Positions 26,147-34,743 of a DNA stretch of 64,000 bases are shown piece by piece. The DNA comes from an uncultured Lachnospiraceae bacterium. GTDB taxonomy: Bacteria; Bacillota; Clostridia; Lachnospirales; Lachnospiraceae. The notes under the pieces are model-generated. The model saw only the letters and a list, made by a program, of their open reading frames with translations. It was not told where the DNA came from and ran no database searches. Position 1 is the first letter of the stretch. The number at the start of each line of letters is the position of its first letter. The translations under genes were made by a program, and so were the position numbers. The stretch covers positions 62,001-126,000 of the forward strand of contig CANQSA010000001.1 of the NCBI GenBank assembly GCA_947626415.1, given 5' to 3'.

Positions 26147-27817
26147 TTATTGCTTCGGTATTTCCAGGATAGCGCCTCTGTTGGCAGAGGTTACCATGGA
26201 TGAATAGCGCGCCAGATATCCGGTAGTTACCTTCGGTTCTCTGGGCTGCCATTTGGCCTTTCTTGCCGCCAATTCTTCCTCGCTGACTTTCACATTCAAA
26301 GTCAGGTTCGGGATATCGATCTCAATCAGATCGCCTTCTTCTACCAGTGCGATCGGACCGCCCACTGCCGCTTCCGGGGAAACATGCCCGATGGAAGCGC
26401 CCCGGGAAGCGCCGCTGAATCTGCCGTCTGTGATTAGTGCTACGCTGGAGCCAAGCCCCATGCCCGCAATCGCGGAAGTCGGATTTAACATCTCCCGCAT
26501 ACCCGGTCCGCCTTTCGGTCCTTCGTACCGGATCACGACCACATCGCCTTCCACGATCTTACCGGATTTGATTGCATCGATCGCGTCTTCCTCACATTCA
26601 AATACTCTTGCCGGGCCGGTGTGCCGCATCATCTCAGGAACGACAGCGGAACGTTTTACAACGCTGCCGTCCGGCGCCAAATTCCCTTTCAGGACTGCCA
26701 GACCGCCTGTCGTACTGTACGGGTTATCAACGGTACGGATGACTTCCGGATTCTTATTGACTGCGTCCGCGATATTTTCTCCTACCGTCTTGCCGGTTAC
26801 GGTCATACATTCCGTATGCAGCAGACCGAGCTTCTGAATCTCAGCCATAACGGCGCGAACGCCGCCTGCTTCATTCAGATCTTCCATATATGTAGGGCCT
26901 GCCGGTGCCAGATGGCACAGGTTCGGCGTCTTCTCACTGATCGCGTTGGCTTCCGCAATCTCAAAATCCATACCGATCTCATGCGCGATCGCCGGCAGGT
27001 GCAGCATGCTGTTGGTAGAGCAGCCCAGCGCCATATCGATCGTCAGTGCATTGCGGATCGCGTCCTCCGTGATGATATCTCTCGGACGGATATTGCGTCT
27101 CCACAGCTCCATAACCTGCATTCCTGCCTGTTTTGCCAGACGGATCCGTTCGGAATAAACCGCCGGAATGGTGCCGTTGCCCGGAAGTCCCATTCCCAGC
27201 ACCTCTGTCAGACAGTTCATGCTGTTTGCCGTGTACATACCGGAACAGGAACCGCATGTAGGACATGCGAAATTCTCAAATTCCGTAACATCTTCTTCTG
27301 TCATTTTTCCTGCGGAATAAGCGCCTACCGCTTCAAACATGCTGGACAGAGAGGTCTTATGCCCCTTTACATGTCCTGCCAGCATAGGGCCGCCGCTTAC
27401 AAAAATAGTCGGAACATTAATCCTGGCAGCCGCCATTAAAAGTCCCGGTACGTTCTTGTCACAGTTGGGAACCATGACCAGCGCGTCAAACTGATGCGCG
27501 ATCGCCATCGCTTCTGTAGAATCGGCGATCAGATCTCTGGTCACCAGTGAATACTTCATACCGATATGGCCCATAGCAATCCCGTCACAGACCGCGATCG
27601 CCGGGAATACCCGGGGAACGCCGCCCGCCAGCGCCACGCCCATCTTAACCGCTTCTACGATCTTATCCAGATTCATATGACCGGGTACGATCTCATTATA
27701 AGAACTTACGATCCCGACCAGCGGTTTCTCCATCTCTTCCTTTGTAAAACCCAGTGCATTAAACAATGACCGGTGCGGAGCCTGCTGCATCCCTTTTTTT
27801 ACTGCGTCACTCTTCAT
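26147..27817 (-). CDS. ilvD: Dihydroxy-acid dehydratase
   Basis: A 556-residue IlvD/Edd family dehydratase. Iron-sulfur cysteines are visible in [14 protein letters not shown] and [18 protein letters not shown]; the C-terminal part carries [19 protein letters not shown]. It converts 2,3-dihydroxy-isovalerate to 2-ketoisovalerate (and the isoleucine analogue). Sits 16 bases after leuB and 12 before ilvB. Ribosome site AAGGAGAAAATT. 6-Phosphogluconate dehydratase (Edd) is excluded by the operon. Confidence 0.95.
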   Translation of the reverse strand: MKSDAVKKGMQQAPHRSLFNALGFTKEEMEKPLVGIVSSYNEIVPGHMNLDKIVEAVKMGVALAGGVPRVFPAIAVCDGIAMGHIGMKYSLVTRDLIADSTEAMAIAHQFDALVMVPNCDKNVPGLLMAAARINVPTIFVSGGPMLAGHVKGHKTSLSSMFEAVGAYSAGKMTEEDVTEFENFACPTCGSCSGMYTANSMNCLTEVLGMGLPGNGTIPAVYSERIRLAKQAGMQVMELWRRNIRPRDIITEDAIRNALTIDMALGCSTNSMLHLPAIAHEIGMDFEIAEANAISEKTPNLCHLAPAGPTYMEDLNEAGGVRAVMAEIQKLGLLHTECMTVTGKTVGENIADAVNKNPEVIRTVDNPYSTTGGLAVLKGNLAPDGSVVKRSAVVPEMMRHTGPARVFECEEDAIDAIKSGKIVEGDVVVIRYEGPKGGPGMREMLNPTSAIAGMGLGSSVALITDGRFSGASRGASIGHVSPEAAVGGPIALVEEGDLIEIDIPNLTLNVKVSEEELAARKAKWQPREPKVTTGYLARYSSMVTSANRGAILEIPKQ

Positions 27818-27833
27818 AATTTTCTCCTTATAT

Positions 27834-28916
27834 CTAAACTCTGGCAGCGATCAGATCGCCCATTTCCTTACATCCAACCTGCTTCTGTCCTTCCGACATG
27901 ATATCCACTGTCCGGTAGCCCTCTGCCAATACCTGCTTCACGGCTGCTTCCACGGCATCTGCCTCTTGATCCAGATCAAAAGAATACCGCAGCATCATGG
28001 CTGCCGATAAGATCGTAGCGATGGGATTCGCCTTATCCTGTCCCGCGATATCCGGCGCCGCGCCGTGGCTCGGTTCATACAGTCCCAGCTTGGTCGCGCC
28101 CAGGCTCGCTGAGGAAAGCATTCCGATAGAGCCGGTGATCATGCTTGCTTCATCCGATAAAATATCGCCGAACATATTCTCGGTCAGAATCACGTCAAAC
28201 TGTCTTGGATTCTTCACCAGCTGCATCGCGCAGTTGTCAACCAGCATATTGGTCAGCGTCACATCCGGATACTCCTTCGCCACCTCCGCTACAACCCGGT
28301 TCCACAGTCTGGAAGTATCCAGAACATTGGCCTTATCTACAGAGATCACATTCTTACGGCGCTTTCTGGCGATCTCAAATCCCTTTATGGCAATCCGGCG
28401 AATCTCTTCCTCCGAATACTTCATCTCATCGACTGCCGTTACCACGCCGTCGATCTCTTCCGTCTTCCGGTCTCCGAAATAAACGCCGCCGGTCAGTTCC
28501 CGGACCACGATCATATCAAAGCCGTCTCCGATAATATCGTCCCGGAGCGGACATGCCGCCCGCAGTTCATCATATAAATAAGCAGGCCGCAGATTCGCAA
28601 ATAATTCCAAACCTTTACGGATAGCCAATAACCCTGCTTCCGGTCTTAAATTGGGAGGAAGCTCGTACCAGCTATCCTTACCCACGACGCCGCCCACCGC
28701 GCCAAGCAGCACTGCATCGCTTGCCTTGGCTGCCTCCAGCGCCTCGTCTGTCAGGGGCACCCCGTGCACATCAATGGACGCGCCGCCCATCAACAGTTCG
28801 GTATACGAAAATGTATGACCGAATCTCTCCCCGACGGCATCCAGCACTTTGCGCGCTTCCGCCACGATCTCAGGACCGATTCCGTCACCGGGAATCACTG
28901 CTACATTATAATTCAT
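27834..28916 (-). CDS. leuB: 3-isopropylmalate dehydrogenase
   Basis: A 360-residue beta-decarboxylating dehydrogenase. Begins [20 protein letters not shown]; substrate arginines are in LFANLRPA and [12 protein letters not shown]; the metal-binding region reads [23 protein letters not shown] contact [13 protein letters not shown]. It oxidises 3-isopropylmalate to 2-oxoisocaproate after decarboxylation. First gene of the leuB-ilvD-ilvB operon, separated from leuCD by about 11 kb. Isocitrate and tartrate dehydrogenase are excluded by the leucine-type substrate loop. Confidence 0.95.
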   Translation of the reverse strand: MNYNVAVIPGDGIGPEIVAEARKVLDAVGERFGHTFSYTELLMGGASIDVHGVPLTDEALEAAKASDAVLLGAVGGVVGKDSWYELPPNLRPEAGLLAIRKGLELFANLRPAYLYDELRAACPLRDDIIGDGFDMIVVRELTGGVYFGDRKTEEIDGVVTAVDEMKYSEEEIRRIAIKGFEIARKRRKNVISVDKANVLDTSRLWNRVVAEVAKEYPDVTLTNMLVDNCAMQLVKNPRQFDVILTENMFGDILSDEASMITGSIGMLSSASLGATKLGLYEPSHGAAPDIAGQDKANPIATILSAAMMLRYSFDLDQEADAVEAAVKQVLAEGYRTVDIMSEGQKQVGCKEMGDLIAARV

Positions 28917-28974
28917 ACGATTACCTCACTTCCTCTGTCACTTCCACGCAGAAAATGACGTGATACATTTACAT

Positions 28975-29003
28975 ATCATACTGCAATTTTTTTCAGATTG
29001 CAA
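28975..29003 (-). promoter_or_regulatory. Predicted sigma-A promoter of leuB-ilvD-ilvB
   Basis: Minus strand TTGCAA (28998-29003), 17-base spacer, TATGAT (28975-28980). The spacer and -35 contain an inverted repeat TGCAAT (28982-28987) / ATTGCA (28997-29002), a possible operator. Confidence 0.65.
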
Positions 29004-29017
29004 TGCTTTATTTTACC

Positions 29018-29067
29018 AAAAAAGGTATAAAATCGCCGAAATCGGCAATTCTATACCTTTTGTTTTT
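29018..29067 (-). terminator. Rho-independent terminator after yajC
   Basis: Long stem AAAAGGTATA...TATACCTTTT with an inner GCCGA/TCGGC helix; minus-strand tail ends in TTTTTT. It separates yajC from the leuB promoter. Confidence 0.8.
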
Positions 29068-29103
29068 CTGATGCAAACTATGTTCCAATCGGATTCGGAG
29101 CGT

Positions 29104-29418
29104 TTAATTCTCCGCTGCCTTCTCTACTTCCGTAATCGCAGCCTTCTGCATCGGGATCCGGCAATTCTTGTTATTCCCGAATTCTACAATCACGGTATCA
29201 TCTGTGATATCGATCACAACCCCGAAAAATCCGCTGGTCGTCATTACGCTGTCACCCGGCTCCATAGCGTCTACCATGGCCTTTACCTTCGCCTGCTGTT
29301 TCTTCTGCGGGCGGATCAGGATCAGATACATCGCTCCGCCGAAAATTACGATATAAGCGATCAGCATGATAATGGAACCTGTCGCGCTTCCCGCGTTTGC
29401 TGTAGCTAATAAAGACAT
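29104..29418 (-). CDS. yajC: Preprotein translocase subunit YajC
   Basis: A 104-residue single-pass membrane protein: hydrophobic segment about residues 14-36, then the diagnostic LIRPQKKQQAKVKAMVDAM and a small beta-barrel-like domain (GDSVMTTSGFFGVVIDI). It associates with SecDF at the Sec translocon. AGGAGGAAAACAT precedes the ATG; the gene is 25 bases after tgt, the usual tgt-yajC pairing. A poly-acidic tail KAAITEVEKAAEN ends the protein. Confidence 0.95.
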   Translation of the reverse strand: MSLLATANAGSATGSIIMLIAYIVIFGGAMYLILIRPQKKQQAKVKAMVDAMEPGDSVMTTSGFFGVVIDITDDTVIVEFGNNKNCRIPMQKAAITEVEKAAEN

Positions 29419-29443
29419 ATGTTTTCCTCCTGCCTGTCAAAAA

Positions 29444-30571
29444 TTATTCACCGGCAAAGCCGCGCAGCTTCGCCTTTTTATAATCCTGGTAGCGATGTTC
29501 TTCGATCGCTTCCCGAATTTCTTCCATCATTGTATTATAAAAATACAAATTATGCAAGACACAGAATCGCATTCCCAGCATTTCTTTTGCTTTCAGCAGA
29601 TGCCGGATATATGCCCTGCTGTAATGGGTACAAACCGGACACTGACACGTCTCGTCGATGGGACGCGCGTCCGCCTCATATTGCTGATTGAACAGATTCA
29701 GCTTCCCGCGGTTGGTATACACATGACCGTGCCGCCCGTTCCGGGACGGATAAACGCAGTCAAAGAAATCCACGCCCCGGTCTACTGCTTCCAGTATATT
29801 GGCCGGCGTCCCCACGCCCATCAGATAGGTCGGCTTAGCAAGCGGCAAATGCGGAACCGTGGCATCTAAAACCGCATACATCTCTTCGTGTGTTTCCCCC
29901 ACAGCCAGACCGCCGATGGCATACCCGTCGAGATCCAGTTCGGAAATGATATCCGCATGTTCTGTCCGGATATCCGTATAAGTGCTTCCCTGATTGATTC
30001 CAAACAGCATCTGATGCGGATTAACCGTATCCGGCAGGGCATTGAGCCGCTGCAGTTCTTCCTTGCACCGCACCAGCCAGCGGGTCGTCCGTTCCACGGA
30101 ATTGTGTACATATTCCCAGTCGGACGGATTGGGAATACATTCGTCAAATGCCATGGCAATGGTAGAGCCCAGATTGGACTGAATCTGCATACTTTCTTCC
30201 GGCCCCATAAAAATCTTCTTCCCGTCGATATGGGAATGAAAATATACGCCTTCCTCTTTGATCTTTCGGAGTCCTGCCAGAGAAAACACCTGAAAGCCGC
30301 CGGAATCCGTTAAGATCGGTCTTTCCCAGTTCATAAACTTATGCAGGCCGCCCAGCTTTCTTATCAGCTGATCGCCCGGTCGTACATGCAGATGATAGGT
30401 ATTAGACAGTTCCACCTGCGTCTTGATCTCATAGAGATCCATCGTGGAAACCGCCCCTTTGATGGCGCCCACCGTACCCACATTCATAAAAACAGGCGTC
30501 TGGATCACACCGTGCACTGTATGCAGTTCTCCGCGCTTTGCTCTGCCGTCCTGTGCGATTATTCGATACAT
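29444..30571 (-). CDS. tgt: tRNA-guanine transglycosylase (queuine/preQ1)
   Basis: A 375-residue Tgt. The nucleophile region DSGGFQVFSLAGLRKI, the second aspartate in RGVDFFDCVYPSRNGRHG and the C-terminal zinc site (CQCPVC followed by a His about 25 residues on) are intact. It swaps guanine-34 for preQ1 in tRNAs for Asp, Asn, His and Tyr. The ATG at 30571 has GGAGGCCCC upstream and overlaps the end of aroC by 13 bases. Part of the CmpB-like, aroC, tgt, yajC operon. Confidence 0.97.
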   Translation of the reverse strand: MYRIIAQDGRAKRGELHTVHGVIQTPVFMNVGTVGAIKGAVSTMDLYEIKTQVELSNTYHLHVRPGDQLIRKLGGLHKFMNWERPILTDSGGFQVFSLAGLRKIKEEGVYFHSHIDGKKIFMGPEESMQIQSNLGSTIAMAFDECIPNPSDWEYVHNSVERTTRWLVRCKEELQRLNALPDTVNPHQMLFGINQGSTYTDIRTEHADIISELDLDGYAIGGLAVGETHEEMYAVLDATVPHLPLAKPTYLMGVGTPANILEAVDRGVDFFDCVYPSRNGRHGHVYTNRGKLNLFNQQYEADARPIDETCQCPVCTHYSRAYIRHLLKAKEMLGMRFCVLHNLYFYNTMMEEIREAIEEHRYQDYKKAKLRGFAGE

Positions 30572-31659
30572 GGGGCCTCCGTTCCGGAATGCCTGAAACT
30601 TCTTGCAATCAGCAGCATATCCAATATCGTAACGGCTGTCATCGCCTCCACAACTACAACCGCGCGCGGTACAATAATCGGATCATGGCGTCCTTTGATC
30701 TGTACTGTAATGTTCTCGCCGTCCTGATTTACCGTTTCCTGCGGTTTAAAAATCGACGGGGTCGGTTTCACGGCCGCCCGCAGAATAATATCGGAACCGT
30801 CACTGATTCCGCCCAGGATTCCGCCCGCATGGTTGGATGTCTTATGAACCTCTCCGTTTTCAGAACGAAAACCATCGTTATTGAAGGAACCAAAGGACTG
30901 CGCTGCCGCAAATCCGTCCCCAATCTCAAATCCTTTGACCGCGCCAATCGACATCACTGCTTTTGCCAGATTGGCATCCAGTTTTTCAAATACCGGTTCG
31001 CCTACGCCAGCCGGAACGCCGCGGGCGATACACTCAATCACGCCGCCCACCGAGTCCGTTTCCTTCATCTTCTCCTCTAATAAAGCCGCTGCCGCTTTCG
31101 CCGCTTCCGCGTCCGGCATATACAGCGCATTGTTCCACATCTCGTCAAGATCCAGATGTGAGGGATTGATGGAAACGGTTCCAATGGATTTTGTATAGGC
31201 AGTTACCGTAATTCCATATGTTTCCAATACCTTAGCCGCAACCGCGCCGGCTGCCACCCGTCCGATCGTCTCCCGTCCGGAAGAACGTCCGCCGCCTCTG
31301 TAATCCCGAAAACCGTATTTTTGATCGTATGTATAGTCCGCATGCCCGGGACGGTAATAAGACGCGATCTCGCTGTAATCCTTTGAAAGCTGCGTCTGAT
31401 TCTTCACAAGCATAGAGATCGGAGTACCGGTGGTCTTTCCTTCAAACACGCCCGACAGGATCTCCACGCAATCCTCCTCTTTTCTCGGCGTCGCAAAACG
31501 GGACTGCCCCGGTTTTCTCCGGTTCAGATAAATCTGGATATCCTGTTCGCAAAGTGAAATCCCCGCCGGACATCCGTCTACGATCACGCCAATCCCCGCT
31601 CCATGGGATTCCCCCCATGTCGTGATCTTAAAAATTGTTCCAAATGATGAACCTGCCAT
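30559..31659 (-). CDS. aroC: Chorismate synthase
   Basis: A 366-residue FMN-dependent chorismate synthase. Signature motifs: GESHGAGIGVIVDGCP near the N-terminus, RPGHADYTYDQKYGFRDYRG and GGGRSSGRETIGRVAAGAVA, and GGISDGSDIILRAA. It converts EPSP to chorismate. The ATG at 31659 (MAGSSFGTIF) has GGAG six bases upstream; an earlier ATG overlaps that site. Sits 29 bases after the CmpB-like gene and overlaps tgt. Confidence 0.97.
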   Translation of the reverse strand: MAGSSFGTIFKITTWGESHGAGIGVIVDGCPAGISLCEQDIQIYLNRRKPGQSRFATPRKEEDCVEILSGVFEGKTTGTPISMLVKNQTQLSKDYSEIASYYRPGHADYTYDQKYGFRDYRGGGRSSGRETIGRVAAGAVAAKVLETYGITVTAYTKSIGTVSINPSHLDLDEMWNNALYMPDAEAAKAAAALLEEKMKETDSVGGVIECIARGVPAGVGEPVFEKLDANLAKAVMSIGAVKGFEIGDGFAAAQSFGSFNNDGFRSENGEVHKTSNHAGGILGGISDGSDIILRAAVKPTPSIFKPQETVNQDGENITVQIKGRHDPIIVPRAVVVVEAMTAVTILDMLLIARSFRHSGTEAPCIE

Positions 31660-31688
31660 AATTTTCTCCATTTCAAAAACTATATCCG

Positions 31689-32087
31689 CTATGTCTTTGG
31701 CTTGTTCCCGCTGTTTAACACTCCTTCATACAGCAGCCCGGTCAGAAACCATGCCGGCGCATAATCCAGCCGCACAAGCCCCTTCATATTATATTTGCAA
31801 TGACTGTAATCCCACGGGCAAATCCCGTATTTCTTTAAAAAACTGCCGGTACAAAACTCCGTGAGATAAATACCTGCCGTGTAGGTCAGTCCCCGGACCA
31901 GAACGCTCTGCCGCTTCATATGCCGGGAGATCGGACCGATCCACGCCGCCATGCCGTAAATGGGAAACATGAGCAGAGAAGTCGTTGCCGTAAGCTGCCG
32001 GTCATGGTGAAGTCCGCTGTGAATCCCGGTCCAGACCACTTCCAGACACCACCCGATCATACCGCATTTCAAAAAATCTTTCCGCAT
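31689..32087 (-). CDS. CmpB-like (putative ABC-transporter type IV, PF06541-like) membrane protein
   Basis: A 132-residue membrane protein resembling the C-terminal or single-unit form of the PF06541/CmpB family. Seen: GWCLEVVWTGIHSGL near residue 12, a hydrophobic stretch LLMFPIYGMAAWIG near 38, and a tryptophan/tyrosine-rich end (CPWDYSHCKYNMKGLVRLDY), the WDYS...G.IR pattern also found in the 32562-33167 protein. The ATG at 32087 has AGGAG eight bases upstream; the 20-codon longer frame has no site. First gene of the aroC-tgt-yajC operon. Function unknown despite the database label. Confidence 0.65.
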   Translation of the reverse strand: MRKDFLKCGMIGWCLEVVWTGIHSGLHHDRQLTATTSLLMFPIYGMAAWIGPISRHMKRQSVLVRGLTYTAGIYLTEFCTGSFLKKYGICPWDYSHCKYNMKGLVRLDYAPAWFLTGLLYEGVLNSGNKPKT

Positions 32088-32243
32088 CTTTGATACTCCT
32101 GTCTTTTTTAGGAGTATGTCCGGATTTTCTGCTTCCATTCTCCGCATGACTGTGATAAACTAAATCATAACATAAAAAGTTCTGTTTGGAAACAAAAATT
32201 TACATTCCATGCATTTTTTGGATTCGGAAAGGATGGATAACCT

Positions 32244-32522
32244 ATGGAATTATGGTTCAAACTACTACTGATCTACCTGATCATAATTAACGTGACAACA
32301 TTGATCACCTACGGCGTGGATAAACGAAAGGCCATAAAGGACAAATGGCGGATTCAGGAGAAAACCCTGCTGATCCTTGCTGTGATCGGCGGCAGCGTCG
32401 GCGCCTTTGCCGGCATGCATCTGTTTCACCACAAGACGAATAAGTGGAAATTTTCCGTTGGCGTCCCGCTTATTTTTCTTCTGCAGACTGCCCTCATCGT
32501 TTTCCTCTGCCTGCGGTTTTAA
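32244..32522 (+). CDS. DUF1294 family membrane protein
   Basis: A 92-residue protein with hydrophobic segments near residues 5-20, 42-58 and 72-90. It shows the DUF1294 pattern: YGVDKRKA early, WRIQEKTLLILAVIGGSVGA in the middle and HHKTNKWKFSVGVPLI near the C-terminus. Function unknown; family members are small inner-membrane proteins. Ribosome site GGAAAGGAT. It diverges from the CmpB-like gene and is followed by another CmpB-like gene 39 bases on. Confidence 0.85.
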   Translation: MELWFKLLLIYLIIINVTTLITYGVDKRKAIKDKWRIQEKTLLILAVIGGSVGAFAGMHLFHHKTNKWKFSVGVPLIFLLQTALIVFLCLRF

Positions 32523-32561
32523 GATCTGCAGCAAGCGGCTGGAGGCGCAGTTATCTTTTAT

Positions 32562-33167
32562 ATGCACGCAAAAACACTCTCCCATAAGAAAAACCACATA
32601 CCAAAGATTTCTTATGATATTTCTTCTCTGGTATTGCTTTTCTTTGTACTGGCAGTCATTGGCTGGTTCTGGGAGGTGTTTTTATTTTGGCTGCAATCCG
32701 GTTCCTTTGCCAAACGAGGCATCCTGTCCGGTCCGTGGCTGCCGATCTACGGAACCGGCGGTCTTGCCATGCTGCTGCTTTTAAAGCCGCTGTTTGACCG
32801 GCCGGTTCTTACTTTTTTCTCCGCCATGACGCTTTCCAGTATTCTGGAATACACCACCAGCTGCTGGATGGAATACCAGTGGGGAAACCGCTGGTGGGAC
32901 TACAGCAGTTACAGCTTTAATTTAAACGGCAGGATTTGTCTGATCGGCGCGCTGCTTTTCGGTACAGCCGGTATGGTTTTAATCTACGGCTTTGCTCCCC
33001 GGATCCTGCGCTTCTTTCTGCGGATTCCCCGGCAGCTCCGCATCTTTCTCTGCGTCTTTCTGCTGCTTTTATTTTCACTGGACTGCGTTTCCTCCTATTT
33101 TCATCCCAATATGGGAAGAGGCATTACCACATATCTTTCTATAGATTCCGATTGCAATGAACCGTAA
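32562..33167 (+). CDS. CmpB-like (PF06541-like) membrane protein
   Basis: A 201-residue multi-pass protein with about five hydrophobic segments (near 20-38, 62-78, 84-100, 130-152 and 165-185). Diagnostic pieces are GWFWEVFLFWL, LSGPWLPIYGTGGLAM, LEYTTSCWMEYQWGNRWWDYSSYSFNLNGRI (given here only as the WDYS...NGRI hallmark) of the PF06541/CmpB family. No ATP-binding partner is nearby, so the transporter label is unproven. The start at 32562 is uncertain: the nearest GGAGG is 17 bases upstream. It seems to form a transcript with DUF1294. Confidence 0.75.
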   Translation: MHAKTLSHKKNHIPKISYDISSLVLLFFVLAVIGWFWEVFLFWLQSGSFAKRGILSGPWLPIYGTGGLAMLLLLKPLFDRPVLTFFSAMTLSSILEYTTSCWMEYQWGNRWWDYSSYSFNLNGRICLIGALLFGTAGMVLIYGFAPRILRFFLRIPRQLRIFLCVFLLLLFSLDCVSSYFHPNMGRGITTYLSIDSDCNEP

Positions 33168-33239
33168 TTTATGATATTATTTTTTTAGATTACAGCAGAG
33201 TGATCTGCAATCCGCAATGAAAAGGAGGACTGATTGCCA

Positions 33240-33659
33240 ATGAAACTGATCGTATGTCTGGACGACAAAAACGGAATGTTGTTTAACCACAGACGGCAAA
33301 GCCGGGATCAAAACGTAACTGCAGATATCCTTGCCATGACAGCAGGCAGCCGGCTTTATATCAACGCTTACTCTGCTCCGCTGTTTGAAGGTCAGGCCGT
33401 AACAGTCGCGGAGGACATGCTCTCCCTTGCAAATGAGGAAGATTACTGTTTTGTAGAAAACCTGCATGTGGCGGAATATGCCGATCGAATCAAAGAAGTT
33501 ATCCTGTATAAATGGAACCGGAGATATCCGGGAGATTTCTTTTTTGATCTTGATATTACGGATCCGAGGCAATGGCAGCTGAGCTCCGCTGTCAAATTTG
33601 CCGGCAATTCCCATGAAACCATTACAAAGGAGAGATACATATATGCAGACAAGAATTAA
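33240..33659 (+). CDS. Hypothetical cytosolic protein of a Clostridia family
   Basis: A 139-residue soluble protein beginning MKLIVCLDDKNGMLFNHRRQ, with later YINAYSAPLFEG and FFFDLDI segments. The pattern is familiar from a Clostridia family sometimes labelled 'ribonuclease Z'; no metallo-beta-lactamase motif (HxHxDH) is present, so that name should not be trusted. A better guess is not available. The alternative start TTG at 33234 is closer to AGGAGG (five bases) than the ATG at 33240 (eleven bases). Its last codons overlap the start of the nuclease lipoprotein by 17 bases, implying coupled translation. Confidence 0.7.
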   Translation: MKLIVCLDDKNGMLFNHRRQSRDQNVTADILAMTAGSRLYINAYSAPLFEGQAVTVAEDMLSLANEEDYCFVENLHVAEYADRIKEVILYKWNRRYPGDFFFDLDITDPRQWQLSSAVKFAGNSHETITKERYIYADKN

Positions 33660-34722
33660 AAAACTGCTGGTTCTGCTGCTCTCCCTGTGCCTGCTCTTTT
33701 CCGGCTGCGCAGGAATCGAAGCTACAAAAAACACGGCAGAAGAACCTGCCGTTACAAAGAGTGAATCAACTGCGCCGAAAACAGATCCGACGGAATTTGC
33801 AAACGAGACTCCAGCGGAATCCGCAAGCAAAGCTCCTGCGACATTTTCTCCGGATCAGATCCCTGCCTATGCGGATGATCCTTTTATTGCGCTTCATAAT
33901 AATGAACCTTATTTCGACATTGCCGATTACGCCGCCAAGTCGTTTGAAACTTACAGTGAGCTGGATGAACTGGGCCGCTGCGGCACAGTGATGGCTTGTG
34001 TCGGTAAGGATCTGATGCCAACCGAAAAACGAGGCAATATCAGTTCCGTAAAACCCTCAGGCTGGCATTCCGTTCAATACGATTTCGTAGACGGCGGAAG
34101 TCTGTATAACCGCTGCCATTTAATCGGCTATCAGTTAAGCGGGGAAAACGCCAACGAGCGAAATCTGATCACCGGAACCAGAAGCATGAACACAGAAGGC
34201 ATGCTGCCGTTTGAAAATATGGTCGCCGACTACGTTAAGGAAACCGGAAACCATGTACTGTACCGTGTCACGCCTGTTTTTCAGGGAAACGATCTGGTTG
34301 CCCGCGGCGTAGTCATGGAAGCCAAGAGCATGGAAGACAACGGCGACGGTGTTTGTTTCTGCGTCTTCGCCTATAATAACGAACCCGGCGTCACCATCGA
34401 TTACGCGACCGGCGCCAGCACTCTGAGCTCTGCGTCCGCTGCCACTACGACACAAAAGCAGACTACGACACAAAAGCAAACCACGACACAGAATCAGACT
34501 ACAACCAAAAAACAGACTACGACACAGAAACAGACCACAACCAAAAAAACCGTTCTCACAGGCACAGGCAGTTACATTTTAAATACCAATACAAAGAAGT
34601 TCCACAATCCTTCCTGTTCTTCCGTTAAACAGATGAACGAGTCCAATAAATGGGAATACAGCGGAAGCCGGGAAGAAATTATCGGAATGGGCTACGATCC
34701 GTGCAAGCGCTGTAATCCGTAG
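33643..34722 (+). CDS. Secreted DNA/RNA non-specific endonuclease lipoprotein with C-terminal Ada-like metal-binding domain
   Basis: A 359-residue extracellular lipoprotein. Signal peptide with lipobox FSGC (Cys near residue 22); Ala/Thr/Glu-rich linker to about 65; nuclease domain about 80-255 with GRCGTVMACVG, YNRCHLIGYQLSGENANERN (His of the NUC family in place of the DRGH signature) and NLITGTRSMN; six TTTQKQ-type repeats (about 268-303); then a small Ada-like domain YILNTNTKKFHNPSC...CKRCNP with the expected zinc ligands. By family it cuts DNA/RNA outside the cell. The ATG at 33643 has AAAGGAGAG upstream. It overlaps the preceding hypothetical gene. Confidence 0.85.
   Translation: MQTRIKKLLVLLLSLCLLFSGCAGIEATKNTAEEPAVTKSESTAPKTDPTEFANETPAESASKAPATFSPDQIPAYADDPFIALHNNEPYFDIADYAAKSFETYSELDELGRCGTVMACVGKDLMPTEKRGNISSVKPSGWHSVQYDFVDGGSLYNRCHLIGYQLSGENANERNLITGTRSMNTEGMLPFENMVADYVKETGNHVLYRVTPVFQGNDLVARGVVMEAKSMEDNGDGVCFCVFAYNNEPGVTIDYATGASTLSSASAATTTQKQTTTQKQTTTQNQTTTKKQTTTQKQTTTKKTVLTGTGSYILNTNTKKFHNPSCSSVKQMNESNKWEYSGSREEIIGMGYDPCKRCNP
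34444..34551 (+). repeat. Six 18-base repeats coding TTTQKQ in the nuclease lipoprotein
   Basis: Six consecutive in-frame units close to ACTACGACACAAAAGCAG encode TTTQKQ / TTTQNQ / TTTKKQ. They connect the nuclease domain to the Ada-like domain. Confidence 0.85.
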
Positions 34723-34743
34723 GTGATATGGCAAATATCCTAT

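Noticed and set aside
13430-30571. T-box leaders upstream of amino-acid genes (thrC, leu, ilv, ser)
   Set aside because: No GGGTGGNACCGCG-type sequence was seen in the upstream regions; leaders are short.
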